NCBI GenBank assembly: GCA_021234155.1
Contig: JAJEKV010000031.1
Coordinates: 8,198,748-8,262,747, forward strand
DNA length: 64,000 nt
Reading direction: 5' to 3'
Source of the DNA: Isoetes taiwanensis
Taxonomy: Eukaryota; Streptophyta; Lycopodiopsida; Isoetales; Isoetaceae
The translations under genes and the position numbers were made by a program. Shown here piece by piece: positions 1 to 9,169 of this stretch (position 1 is the stretch's first letter; each line of letters opens with the position of its first letter). The notes under the pieces are model-generated. The model made no database searches, had not been told where the DNA came from, and saw only the letters and a program-made list of their open reading frames with translations.

Positions 1-333
1 TTGCGGAAAGGTATTTGAGGAGAAGAAGCTGAGCCGTTGATGGTGCCAGATGATGGCAGATCTGAAAGAGACGATTGGGAGGCAAAAATTTGGCTAAGTC
101 CCCAAGCGGCGAAGGAAAAGAAAAGGAACGGTCGAGATGAACAAGGATGAAGGGTGGGATGTGACAGCTTGGTGAAGGTACGAGTAATAATGGCAGACGG
201 GCGTAGGATGAAGGAATAACAATTAATGCAGGCAACTCGAGAGTTGGACATCATAAAAGTGGATGGCAAATTGTACCATGACTAGATTTGCGGCCGGATA
301 AGAGAATCTGGAATTAGAAGGCGTGTTGCATGC
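1..333 (-). other. Leader region of ORF3 of element A (bidirectional spacer)
   Basis: Read on the minus strand, this stretch aligns by eye with 28490-28780 of element B, the spacer between the antisense small gene and the start of the sense third ORF. Shared words include GCATTAATTG, GGGGACTT.GCCAAATTTTTGCCTC and TGGCACCATCAACGG. The ATG of ORF3 would lie just beyond the window edge. No ORF of its own is seen. Confidence 0.6.
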
Positions 334-343
334 GAGCTAATTT

Positions 344-390
344 CTGATTGGTCCACGTCGGCAGAGCTTTAGGCGGTATGGCTATATAAA
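344..390 (+). promoter_or_regulatory. Putative promoter of antisense small ORF, copy A1
   Basis: CTGATTGGTCCACGTCG at 344-360 carries an inverted CCAAT box and an ACGT core. It is followed about 20 bp later by GCTATATAAA at 381-390, a good TATA box, 36 bp before the ATG at 426. The same block in the same order precedes the second copy (1308-1353) and the diverged copy in element B (28442 to 28397, minus strand), so the block is conserved between two element families while the flanking bases vary. Confidence 0.6.
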
Positions 391-425
391 GCGAGCAGTG
401 GTCGAGCTGAAGACACCAGTTGGCG

Positions 426-668
426 ATGATGGACAGCGAGTGCACTATGCCGCGGAACTGCAACGAATGGATCACTGCGAAGATGGACGCCCTCGACCTC
501 TGGAAGCTGCGCAATCACGACATTTCTATGGACAGCTGGTGTGCCGGAATGGCGGAGCACCCCGATCCACTGACCAACCCGATGGAGGTGGTCATTCACC
601 TGCGCTGGGACCACGAGCAGTGCCTCTACCACATCCTCCGTGTGACCTCTGCTCCAAACCTGGAATAG
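426..668 (+). CDS. Antisense small ORF of element A, copy 1 (80 aa)
   Basis: Small protein encoded on the strand opposite to gag-pol, converging tail to tail with the integrase C-terminus (stop near 778). Starts at ATG 426 or 429 after the TATA box at 381-390 and ends at TAG 666-668. It is rich in Cys, Trp, Met and His, with motifs MPRNCNEWIT, MDSWCAGMAEHPDP and MEVVIHLRWDHEQ. No signal peptide or membrane segment is seen, and I recognise no known domain. A near-identical copy lies at 1392-1631, a clearly diverged full-length homologue at 28101-28367 (minus) and a frameshifted relic at 33731-33979. Extra antisense ORFs are known from other plant Ty3/gypsy elements (for example Grande), so the position has precedent; function is unknown. 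Confidence 0.65.
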   Translation: MMDSECTMPRNCNEWITAKMDALDLWKLRNHDISMDSWCAGMAEHPDPLTNPMEVVIHLRWDHEQCLYHILRVTSAPNLE

Positions 669-777
669 GGATCCCGTTTTAATGTAGGATTTTGTAAATA
701 GGGCTCAGCCCGTAGCGGAAGTATATGGGCAATGCCCAAATTTTGTTTTTCACGCCATATATAATATAAATATGCTT

Positions 778-1014
778 CTACTCAATGTGTTCAGAGTCTG
801 AATGTGTAGTTTGATCTTCTGAATGAACTGTCGTGTCATCTGTATGAAACTGTTTGAGGCGAAAGCCATTAACCAGAGTAGGTAATGGTGTGCCATCTAA
901 CTCAGCGAGTTTGAAAACACTTGGTTGCACAATTTGAAGAATCTGAGATGGACCAAGCCACTGAAATTTTAACTTGCCTGGAAAATTTTTGTATCTATAA
1001 GTAGGACCCAACAA
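778..1014 (-). pseudogene. Integrase C-terminal fragment, element A copy 1
   Basis: Encodes the end of the pol polyprotein (NFPGKLKFQWLGP, then LAELDGTPLPTLVNGFRLK), the strand-rich integrase tail that follows the DDE core. Upstream it is joined directly to the RNase H segment (DHQALLYLINKATPTGR, about 1020-1290), so the zinc-binding H2C2 region and all three catalytic acidic residues are gone. It matches copy 2 at 1741-1977 and the equivalent region of element B at 27720-27962. There is no chromodomain. Confidence 0.8.
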
Positions 1015-1307
1015 GCAATGCGACCCGTGGGCGTGGCCTTGTTGATCAAATAGAGAAGAGCTTGATGATCAACGAAGAACTTGTTCCCAATAAATAATGA
1101 CGGAAGCATTGGGCACAGAAAACTAAGCCCAATGCTTCCCGCTCCGTGGCAGAATAATTTTGCTCTGCAGGATTGAGTTTCTGGCTAGCATAGCGGATGG
1201 GCTTATCCGTGTGCTCATCATATGCCTGCGAGAGAACAGCACCAATGGAAAAAGCCGAGACATCGACATGAACATGAAAAGGCTTGTCCCATTGAGGAGC
1301 TAATTTG

Positions 1308-1353
1308 TGATTGGTCCACGTCGGCAGAGCTTTAGGCAGTATGGCTATATAAA
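1308..1353 (+). promoter_or_regulatory. Putative promoter of antisense small ORF, copy A2
   Basis: TGATTGGTCCACGTCG (1308-1323) followed by GCTATATAAA (1344-1353), 39 bp before ATG 1392. Same block as at 344-390. Confidence 0.55.
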
Positions 1354-1391
1354 GCGAGCAGTGGTCGAGCCGAAGACACCAGTTGGCGAGG

Positions 1392-1631
1392 ATGGACAGC
1401 GAGTGCACTATGCCGCGGAACTGCAACGAATGGATCACTGCGAAGATGAACGCCCTCGACCTTTGGAAGTTGCGTAATCGCGGCATTTCTATGGACGGTT
1501 GGTGTGCCAGAATGGCAGAGCACCCCGACCCACTGACCAACCCGATGGAGGTGGTTATTCACCTGCGCTGGGACCACGAGCAGTGCCTCTACCACATCCT
1601 CCATGTGACCTCTGCTCCAAACCCGGAGTAG
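1392..1631 (+). CDS. Antisense small ORF of element A, copy 2 (79 aa)
   Basis: Second copy of the small antisense gene, created by the 0.96 kb tandem duplication. Starts at ATG 1392 (MDSECTMPRNC) and stops at TAG 1629-1631. It differs from copy 1 at a handful of residues (for example NRG for NHD and CAR for CAG) but keeps the frame and every Cys and Trp of the core. It is the better match to the element B homologue, sharing NRG and MDGW. Function unknown. Confidence 0.6.
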   Translation: MDSECTMPRNCNEWITAKMNALDLWKLRNRGISMDGWCARMAEHPDPLTNPMEVVIHLRWDHEQCLYHILHVTSAPNPE

Positions 1632-1740
1632 GGGTCCCGTTTTCATGTAGGATTTTGTAAATAGAGCTCAGCCCGTAGCGGAAGTATATGGGCAATGCCC
1701 AAATTTTGTTTTTCACGCCATATATAATATAAATATGCTT

Positions 1741-1977
1741 CTACTCACTGTGTTCAGAGTCTGAATGTGTAGTTTGATCTTCTGAATGAACTGTCGTGTC
1801 ATCTGTATGAAACTGTTTGAGGCGAAAGCCATTAACCAGAGTAGGTAATGGTGTGCCATCTAACTCAGCGAGTTTGAAAACACTTGGTTGCACAACTTGA
1901 AGAATCTGATATGGACCAAGCCACCGAAATTTTAACTTGCCTGGAAAATTTTTGTATCTATAAGTAGAACCCAACAA
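1741..1977 (-). pseudogene. Integrase C-terminal fragment, element A copy 2
   Basis: Second copy of the pol tail (KNFPGKLKFRWLGPYQILQVV and LAELDGTPLPTLV). It is fused on its upstream side to RNase H sequence ending LINKATPTGRIACWVLL, which marks the joint of an integrase deletion estimated at about 1.2 kb by comparison with element B. Confidence 0.8.
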
Positions 1978-4400
1978 GCAATGCGACCCGTGGGCGTGGC
2001 CTTGTTGATCAAATAGAGAAGAGCTTGATGATCAACGAAGAACTTGATCTTGCTTCCCAACAAATAATGACGGAAGCGTTGGACAAAGAAAACTAAGCCC
2101 AATGCTTTCCCCTCCATGGCAGAATAATTTCGCTCTGCAGGATTGAGTTTTTGGCTAGCATAGCGGATGGGTTTGGATGCCTGCGAGAGGACAACACCAA
2201 TGGCAAAAGCCGGCCGAGACATCAACATGAACATGAAAAGGCTTGTCCCATTGAGGAGGAACAAGGACCGGGGCCCGGGTAAGCAAAATCTTCAGCTGCT
2301 GGAAGGCTGCCCCTGCATGGGGATTCCAAGCCCAAGAGGAATCATCACCCGTGAGTTTATGAATGGGATCAGCAATGGCAGCGAGTCCAGGAATGAAGGT
2401 GGCATAGTAATTGACCTTACCCAGGAAGGAGCGTGTCTCTTTGATGTTGGATGGTGCATGTGCCTTCAGCATGCAACTGATTTTTGCAGGATCCATGGTG
2501 ATGCCTTCTTTACTAACCACATAACTCAAAAGAACACCTGAGGTGATGCAAAAGGTCCATTTCTCTGGATTGAGACTGATACCTGAATCATCACATTTTT
2601 GAAAGACCAGCTCTAACTTCATACCTGAATCATCACATTTTTGAAAGACTAGCTCTAACTTCTCTAGGTGATCATCCATGGAGCTGTAGGCTGAGAAATC
2701 ATCTTGAAAAATTTGGTGAAAAGGATTATCTTTCATATAGTCTTGAAAGACAGAAAGCATGATGCGTTGAAATGTAGATGGAGAGTTTGAGAGTCCAAAG
2801 GGAACCACCTTGTACGCAAAAGTGTCCCACAGCGTGGTGAAGGTGGTTTTGAGTTGATCTTCTTGTTTGATGGAGATTTGATTGTACCTTGAAAAGCCAT
2901 CCATGAAAGAGTACATCTCGTGACCAGCAACCTCTTCCATAACGTGGTCTGTGAAGGGTACAGGAAGTGATCCCGTTCCGTGGCTTGATTTAATTTCCTG
3001 TAGTCCACGCAAACACGGATTTTTCCATTATGCTTGAGAGCAATGACAATGGGGCTCACCCACTCTGAATGTTTGACCTCATAAATTAAGCCAGCAGCCA
3101 GGAGCTTGTCGATTTCAGCTTTGACGCGGTCACGATAATTGGGATTGAGCGGTACTGTCGTTGCTAGATGGAGCGTGCATCTGGTTTAGTGGGAATGGTG
3201 AGTTCCCCTAGTTCTTTTTTGATACCCCAAATGTCTTTATAGCTCCACGCAAAGATATGTTTGAATTTTTTGAACAAAGTGATAGTGCGAGCTTTATAAG
3301 TTGGCGGAAGATTGGCAGCCAAGCGGACGAGTTGATTATCTCCAAGATCCACTGCTTCCACATCAGGAGTTTGAATGTGGGGAACAACCTCCGTGTCCTT
3401 AACAACATGAGCAGGTGGTTGGAGCATCACCGGAGGTGCAGCATTTTGTGTAGTAAAGAAAAGGGGCTGCTGAGCGTTATCGAACAGAGGTTGCTTCATG
3501 ACAGCATGAACATCCACAACATTAGACGGAGCCTCCGTGTCAGAAAAATGATCAAGGCATTGAATGCGATTGCAAGGAGCCAGGTATAGATCAAGCAGAG
3601 CCGCCATAGCCTGGTCCTCATCAAGGGTCATCTCACCCCAAGGATCAGCATACTCAGGGTAGGATGAGAAAGGCAGATTCGCAGGTGGAGTCTGGACCTG
3701 ATAAGTGTTTTGAGCATCTTCAGAGTCGCTATCGGAAAGCGAGGGTTCAACATGTTCAACAGAAATGAGTTTTCCCATTTCCAAATCCATAGTGCCATTG
3801 AGTAGGCCATCAGTGATGACAAGTTGATTCGTGGCCCAGTAATGAATATTTTTAGCCTGGTGGAGAAAGGGTCTTCCCACCAGTATTTCATAGTCACCCG
3901 GATCTTCGCCAGCTTTCCAAACACCAAATTCCAAGGGGAATTTGAGATCACCAATACTGATGTGAAGAAGGGGGGGTAACGCCTTGAGGGCGCGTGATAT
4001 GGCCATTAGCCAACTTGATGTCATAGGGGGGCACAATAGAGTTGCTTGATGCCCAATTGCTTCTGAAGCTTATCTGTAATGAGATTGACAGCACTACCTC
4101 CATCAATTTGAATATGATTGATTTGTTGATTGCCCACCATGGCATGCACCGTGGGTGTTGTAGCCACCGCTCCTACCAGAACAATGGGAAGGGGCAACTG
4201 TTCTTTGAGAGCTAGACAGAGTTTTAAAATAGTGGCAAGGCTCAAGGGGATCTTGATTTTGGCGAGCTCTTCTTGAAGTTCCAAGGGAACATGAGAAAAT
4301 GGATTAGCAGGATCTAAAGGAGCAGGAGTTTGAGGCAAAAAAGTAGAAACCTCCTTGAGAAGCTTCATCTCTGCAGCAATATTGGGATACGGCTGAGAGC
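1978..4400 (-). pseudogene. pol of element A: protease, reverse transcriptase, RNase H
   Basis: Fragments in order on the minus strand: protease near 4020-4368 with active-site motif QIDGGSAVNLIT; a linker with IFAWSYKDIWGIKKELGELTI near 3200-3260; RT with VCVDYRKLNQAT (about 3000), MYSFMDGFSRYNQISIK and the catalytic FQDDFSAY near 2700; and RNase H with HVHVDVSA and YASQKLNPAERNYSA near 2100-2240. The reading frame is broken by several frameshifts. A short tandem duplication in RT (about 2579-2660) repeats LELVFQKCDDSG. Catalytic aspartates are present, but the absence of integrase and the frame breaks make the copy non-autonomous. Confidence 0.85.
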
Positions 4401-5779
4401 GTGGGCTCTTGAACGAGGAAGGTGTCTCCTGACGCTGCTAAGCACGCGTGGTGGCATGAACGTTGGCAAGTGTGCGGCCTTCAGCAGCTTGCATGAGCTT
4501 GAGAATACTCTATCTCATCTTTGGCATGACGTGGGGCATGAGTTTATCCAGATCTGGCGCGAAATGGACCTTTTTTTTATCTTCATGTGGAATCGTGTCG
4601 ACAGCAAACGCAGGTTGCATGTCGTGAGGTATGATAGTCAAGGGGCATGAGGCCCTGGTCTGGCGAGAAACCAAACCAACCCAATTTCACTGCTGTACCG
4701 AAGGATTGAGAGCCTAGTAAATTTTTTCTTGAGCTTGTTGATCTAGAGGAGTGGAGGACGACGCTGCTTGTTGAGGTCTCTGTTGTTGAGGTGGCCGTGG
4801 TGGTTTTCTCAAAATAGGACGTGGGCCTTGTTTGCCATTAGCAACCCATAGTTGATAAGCCGTGAGTCAGACTGAAGCAGTTTGATTTGTTCCAGGAAGT
4901 TGAACTTGGACTTGAGGAAGTTGAGGGCATGACGTGGTGGTATGACCCCATTCTTGGCAATGATAACACTAAGCCTTGGAGGGATCAAAAGGTTGACGGA
5001 GGCCTTGACCCCGAGATTGCTGAGGTTGCTGAGATTGTTGATATTGCTGAGATTGTTGATATTGCTGAGGTTGCTAACGAGAATCTGGCTTTGCGTGGGG
5101 TACTCCTGGAGCTTGCTGACCAGAATGTGTAGGTGATCCACGAAATCACGCGCAGACTCCGTGGGTTGTTGCTGAAGATCATTGATTTGCTTGAGCAGGA
5201 GTTGATCATCTGTGGTGCCATAATGAGAGAGAAACGCAGTTTTCATCTCTTTCCAGTTTTGTTTCCAGTGGCTTTTGTTGGCCATGAGCCACTAATGAGG
5301 GGCGCCTCGCAGCGTGGTAGAAAAGATGTGGAACTTAAGTTGAGGTTGAGAATGGCCATTGAGAATGGCCAACGCTTCAAATTTCTCCATGTGAGCTTGG
5401 GCACTTTGATCCAGATGCTTTCCTTTAGTATTGCCGAAGGTGGGGTACGTCAACTTAAGATTTTGAATAGGGGAAGGAGGCGGACCTTGCGCATAGACAG
5501 GTGGAGCATAAGCAGGAACATAGGTCTGTGGGACAGCCGTGGGCTGGGAACAAGGAGGCATAGGAACAGAAAAACCCGGAGGGCCAGAGAGAGGAGTGTC
5601 CTATGGCGAAGGACCATGGGAGCCCTCTTCATTAAGCTTGAGATCGGTAAGATTGTAGACAGGAAGGATATGCTGAAAAGACGGGGAAGTCTGATACTCA
5701 TGGACGTGGGGAGGCCAAAAGAGACATGTGGGTAGCCCATCCCGGCAGGAGGAGAAGAAGGTTGCGAAGGGAGGGGGTA
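4401..5779 (-). pseudogene. gag of element A, 3' part
   Basis: Retrotrans_gag-type sequence: LKLTYPTFGNTKGK, QAHMEKFEALAILNGH, FHIFSTTLRGAP, MANKSHWKQNW and ESARDFVDHLHILVSKL. Just after SQILV the sequence turns into a short repeat coding NLSNINNLSN (about 5025-5085), then resumes in zinc-knuckle-linked sequence, so about 0.45 kb containing the rest of the capsid region and the first Cys cluster is missing compared with element B. Proline-rich N-terminal sequence (5450-5779) joins across the inserted TIR element to 6948-7256. Confidence 0.8.
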
Positions 5780-6947
5780 CAGGGATAGGTTCTGTATGTA
5801 CGAAATTGTTTTTCTGGACGTATAAAGTCCAAAAATATATATTTTTAGGTAAAATACATATTTTTCGTATTTTTAGGTAAAATACGTTATTTTTTCACTC
5901 ACGCCGGTAGGCAAAAAATTCAGCGTAAAGTTTAAACCTTTCATTTAAACTTTTTTACGCTGAAAGTTCAAAAAAAAAAAAAAAAAAAAAGTTTTTTTTT
6001 TTCGTATTGTGTTTCGCGTAAGCGAAACAGCTATTTCGCTTACGCTAAAAAAGTTTTGATGACGCACTGCCCCCTTCATGCAAGTGGTCTCTGCAGCTTC
6101 CGGGTTCTCGATGGCGCTCGGTTTGGACGTGGACATGGAGCTCACTTCCCCCACCGAAGGTTAGAATGCTTCGTGGCGGGTGGTGCACCGGCCAGTGTCG
6201 GGGTGAATGCCCTTGTGAGTCGGTTTAGGCGGATGTGAGCCCTCTCGCCCTTGTTGTGGCCTTCATCGTGAGAGCGTGGAGCATTGTGCGGTTTTTATGC
6301 CCTCACTTGCGTGTCGCCTCGATTGGGTTAGGGCTCGTTTCAGGTGAGATTGACTAGCCAGCAGTTGCTGCTTCATGTGTATCCTGGTGCTTGGCCGCTC
6401 TTGCGGCAACAAGCCTTGCATTTGTGCGTGGCTTGGTTGGTGTGGCTGATTTGGAAGCGGCGGCGGTTGTGGATCTTTCAGGGGATTCAGCAGCCTGCAG
6501 CCTCTCTGATTCCTCGACTCAGGTACAAGCTATTTCAAAGCTTTCTGGTGTTCCAGGGAGTAGTAGAGCGGAAGATTGCCATTTGGCGGGACTTCTTGGG
6601 TGTTGTAGATGGTGTTGGTCGGTTTGTACAGCAGTAGAGTTGCAGTTTTCCTGTGAGTTTGTTGTAGAGTGTCGAGGTATCGCTGTCTCTTTGGGGCAGC
6701 TCTCCTTCCTCCTCACTTGCTTTGTAACATTACCATTCTTTTAATATATTGATGACACAGTTCTTCAAAAAAAAAAAAAAAAAAAAGTTTCGCCTAAGCG
6801 AAACTGAAGGTTTCGCTTACGCGAAAAGTTCCCGACGCTGGAATTTTTTTTGCAGTATTTTTGACGTATTATACTTCAAATTTGTGCCGTATCATTCAAA
6901 AAATACGTATTGAGTATAAAACGTATACAGTATTGAACCTATCCCTG
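5780..6947. mobile_element. Non-autonomous TIR element (hAT-like) in gag of element A
   Basis: 13-bp perfect terminal inverted repeats CAGGGATAGGTTC at 5780-5792 and 6935-6947, flanked by a 7-bp direct repeat GGGGGTA (5773-5779 and 6948-6954). gag sequence is continuous if the insert and one flank copy are removed. CAGGG ends and a 7-8 bp target duplication suggest the hAT superfamily. No transposase is seen. The inside has poly-A/T runs and repeated hairpin words such as GTTTCGCGTAAGCGAAAC (about 6010-6030 and 6787-6830), and it hosts a nested LINE tail. Confidence 0.75.
6057..6780 (+). mobile_element. 5'-truncated LINE insertion nested in the TIR element
   Basis: Starts abruptly after AAAAAAGTTT (6047-6056) and ends in a poly(A) run (about 6767-6780) followed by the same AAAAAAGTTT (6781-6790), a 10-bp target duplication. 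The plus strand codes, in fragments around 6390-6560, a C-terminal LINE/RNase-H-like segment (WLVWLIWKRRRLWIFQG). The end TTTTAATATATTGATGACAC before the poly(A) is typical of plant L1 tails. No intact ORF. Confidence 0.7.
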
Positions 6948-7256
6948 GGGGGTATGACCTGAGGGGATATGAATATAGATGCTTTTCGGAGTTTGAAAAT
7001 AGTGAGGAGTGGACTGAACGGGGGTATGATGTGGCGACTGGGGTTGAGAGCAATGCTTACACACAGGGAGAGACCCTGGGCGAGAATGAACACGAGGAGT
7101 AGGCGGTGCCGACTGTGCTCTTGAGCAGACACGACCTCCTTCAATATCATAATCAGTGTCGTACATGTCTTGAGCAGCTTCGGGACGCTGATGGCGCTCC
7201 AAGCGAGCCGCCGTTTGGCAAAGAAGTTCTTCAGGACTGAAAGCACGAGCAGACAT
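6948..7256 (-). pseudogene. gag of element A, N-terminal part
   Basis: Begins at ATG 7256 with MSARAFSPEELLCQ, matching MSVRNFTPEELLSQ of element B, and continues RLERHQRPEAAQDMY, RAQSAPPTPRV, CKHCSQPQSPHH. The frame is open until the TIR insertion at 6947. Start chosen by match to element B and by its place 49 bp after the LTR end. Confidence 0.8.
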
Positions 7257-7304
7257 AGTGAAGAGAAGGAAAGAAGAAAGATCAGACCCGGCCGCGGCGA
7301 CAGT

Positions 7305-7810
7305 GTTTAGGGTCTGGGTTCGGGATCTCCTGTGAGACAACCCTCTATGAGGACCCTTGGATCAAACAGGAGAATCCTGGCTGAGTGTCACGTGGGATTT
7401 TGCGAAGGAAAATAAAGAGCAAAACAGGAAAAACAACAACAAGCAGTGAAGATAATGATGCTTCCTTGATATCACTGAGTGTACATGAGCTCTCGAAAAT
7501 CGAGAGAAAGACTAGAGACAAGAACTAAAACTCATCTAGAAAACTGAGTTCTAACTCTACTCATATATAGTACAACGGCCTTGAGCCCAAAATAGATGTT
7601 TGGCAGATCTCGCTACCAACTCCTGAATCAAAACCTGATTTTCCAGAAATCTTGCAGTGCCTTTATGTACCTGGAATCACGCTAAGTGCTTACTGTACTT
7701 CTGCAGAGCCATCATTTATCTGTTCTCTGTCTCTTCTTCGGCGTGGTCTTTGTCGTGGTCTTCGGCGTGGTCTTCGAAGGGGGTCTACTTCCTGATGGTT
7801 GACCTTGACC
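7305..7810 (-). repeat. 5' LTR of element A (outer end uncertain)
   Basis: Read on the minus strand it aligns with the LTR of element B: GATTCCAGGTACATAAAGGCACTGC-type U3, a TATA region (GTACTATATATGAG, about 7566-7580), GAGAGCTCATGTACA, and the terminal GGGTCTGG/TAAACA end at 7305. A primer-binding-like site follows it at 7287-7304. The U3 carries an in-frame basic coding tail ending KKRQRTDK-stop, equivalent to the ORF3 tail in element B. The outer boundary near 7810 is where similarity fades. Confidence 0.65.
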
Positions 7811-8380
7811 TGGTGTCTTATTCCTTCCCAAAATTTGTGGTAAAGCAAGTATTGCAATTGTACGCTTTTCCCAAGATACTAATTGTGTTGTAATACTTTG
7901 CAGTAGAGGATGCTAGTGCTTTATATGGAAGTTTGATGTCAATGGGGAGCTCCAAACATTAGAGATTTGACTGGTTGTAGTACGGTAAAAATTCATTAGG
8001 TTTGGTTCAGATTTGTTCTACGTCATTGGTTCAGGATTTCCTTTTTCTTAACATTTGTTTCTTTTGTTCTAGACCACACAACAGAAATGTATGACGCCTT
8101 TGCATAAACAACCTTGCCCTTGGCAGTATCCTGCAGGTTAGAAGGGGGCAGCCCTGTTCTTAGGCAACTCGTGGGTGAATTTGCATCGCTGACCTTTGCC
8201 TTTGAGCAGCACATAGGTCATCCTTGGGCTATCTCCTTGTGTGGAGATCGGCCTTAACCGTGGATTTTTATGAGGCTACATTCTTGGCATCTGTAACATT
8301 GTTGCCAGGGTAGCATCTCATGAATATAAACCAAACTCTGCAACTACATGGTCGGATTGCACCCTAACAACACCTCACGA
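7811..8380. other. No gene seen
   Basis: Moderately AT-rich sequence. Short ORFs only and no recognisable domain or repeat. Confidence 0.5.
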
Positions 8381-8600
8381 AAATGGACGACAATGGAGCC
8401 GCTTACTCACGCTGATTGACGCAGCTCCATAAACCAATCTCAATTGTCAACCGACACATCCAACGACATAAATAGTATACAATCGACCTACCTCCCATGG
8501 ATTGCCCACTCACGCTGACTAACATGACTCCATAAAGCAACCTCGACCATCCACTGACACATCCCACGACATAAAATAGAGTATATGAACGACCTACCTC
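8381..8600. repeat. Two ~105-bp direct repeats
   Basis: Two tandem units share CTCACGCTGA, CTCCATAAA, CGACATAAA and CGACCTACCTCC in order (about 8400-8500 and 8505-8603). No coding potential. Confidence 0.6.
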
Positions 8601-8619
8601 CTAAGGGTTTGCCCTTTGG

Positions 8620-8730
8620 GCAACCCAAAATTGCCTAAGAATGGGCAGAACACAAAATGGGTGAGCGTCTGAGAATGACAGAATACAAAATGGGCAATAG
8701 TATAAGAATGGCAGTACAAAATAGACGATA
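8620..8730. repeat. Short tandem repeat related to the tRNA-Ala locus repeat
   Basis: Three degenerate units around GTCTGAGAATGACAGAATACAAAATGG. The same unit (AGTCTAAGAATGGCATAATA, then CAAAATGGAC) is repeated next to tRNA-Ala at 54830-55200, so one dispersed repeat family occurs at two sites 46 kb apart. Confidence 0.55.
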
Positions 8731-9169
8731 AAGTTTGCACAATCCTTTATGTATTGCTGGAGGGTATTCATTCATTATTGCTTATTCTTAACCATTGATT
8801 TGAACTGTTATTCCATGAATATGCCAAATCAAGGGTTGCCCATTCTACATTAGCCCCATGTATAATTTTATGCACCCCGTATGCCATAAATACGTACATA
8901 CATATAAGGAATACTTCATGCTATACATGTTAAGAAAACGAAGAAGACCATGCATCCACATTACACACTTATTTTCAAAAAAAAAACGTGCCAATTGGCA
9001 TGTATTCAAAATGCCATACTTTACAAAGGATCCTTATATACTACAGACATCAACAACCGCAGTGAACAAAAGTAGCCCAAAGGAGCTTGAAGACAAAGCT
9101 CCATGGTTTGCACCACAACAGAACAGAAAACCAACCTAAACCACATCCACACGAGCTACGACAAGCGCT
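8731..9169. other. No gene seen
   Basis: AT-rich sequence with no recognised feature. The 93-aa reading frame at 8858-9139 has low-complexity composition and no similarity I recognise. Confidence 0.4.

Larger units (their letters stand above)
334..2255. repeat. Tandem duplication (2 x ~0.96 kb) inside element A
   Basis: Units 334-1296 and 1297-2255 both begin with GAGCTAATTT and end with CCCATTGAGGAG. Each contains, in minus-strand order, the RNase H end, a fused integrase C-terminus, and the promoter and ORF of the antisense small gene. Copies differ by scattered substitutions and small indels, for example a 9-base loss in the RNase H part of copy 1 near 1083. The same integrase deletion joint is in both, so the deletion came before the duplication. 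Confidence 0.85.
1..7810 (-). mobile_element. Ty3/gypsy (OTA, Athila/Tat-like) element A, truncated by window edge
   Basis: Minus-strand LTR retrotransposon. Reading down from about 7810 it shows the 5' LTR (from about 7810 to 7305), gag (from 7256), protease, RT, RNase H, a remnant of integrase, then an antisense small ORF (426-668) and the leader of a third ORF running off the window at base 1. The domains match element B in order and in sequence. It is defective: gag is split by a TIR element at 5780-6947, part of gag including the first zinc-knuckle region is missing near 5000-5100, the integrase core is deleted, and the RNase H end plus downstream gene are tandemly duplicated (334-1296 and 1297-2255). 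The 3' LTR lies outside the window. The absence of a chromodomain and the H2C2/RT sequence style seen in element B put it near Athila/Tat; that clade placement is by eye. Confidence 0.85.

Noticed and set aside
5133-5735. 200-aa plus-strand frame
   Set aside because: Opposite strand of element A gag, Arg-rich shadow with no independent support.
8858-9139. 93-aa plus-strand frame
   Set aside because: No domain, composition like surrounding AT-rich sequence.
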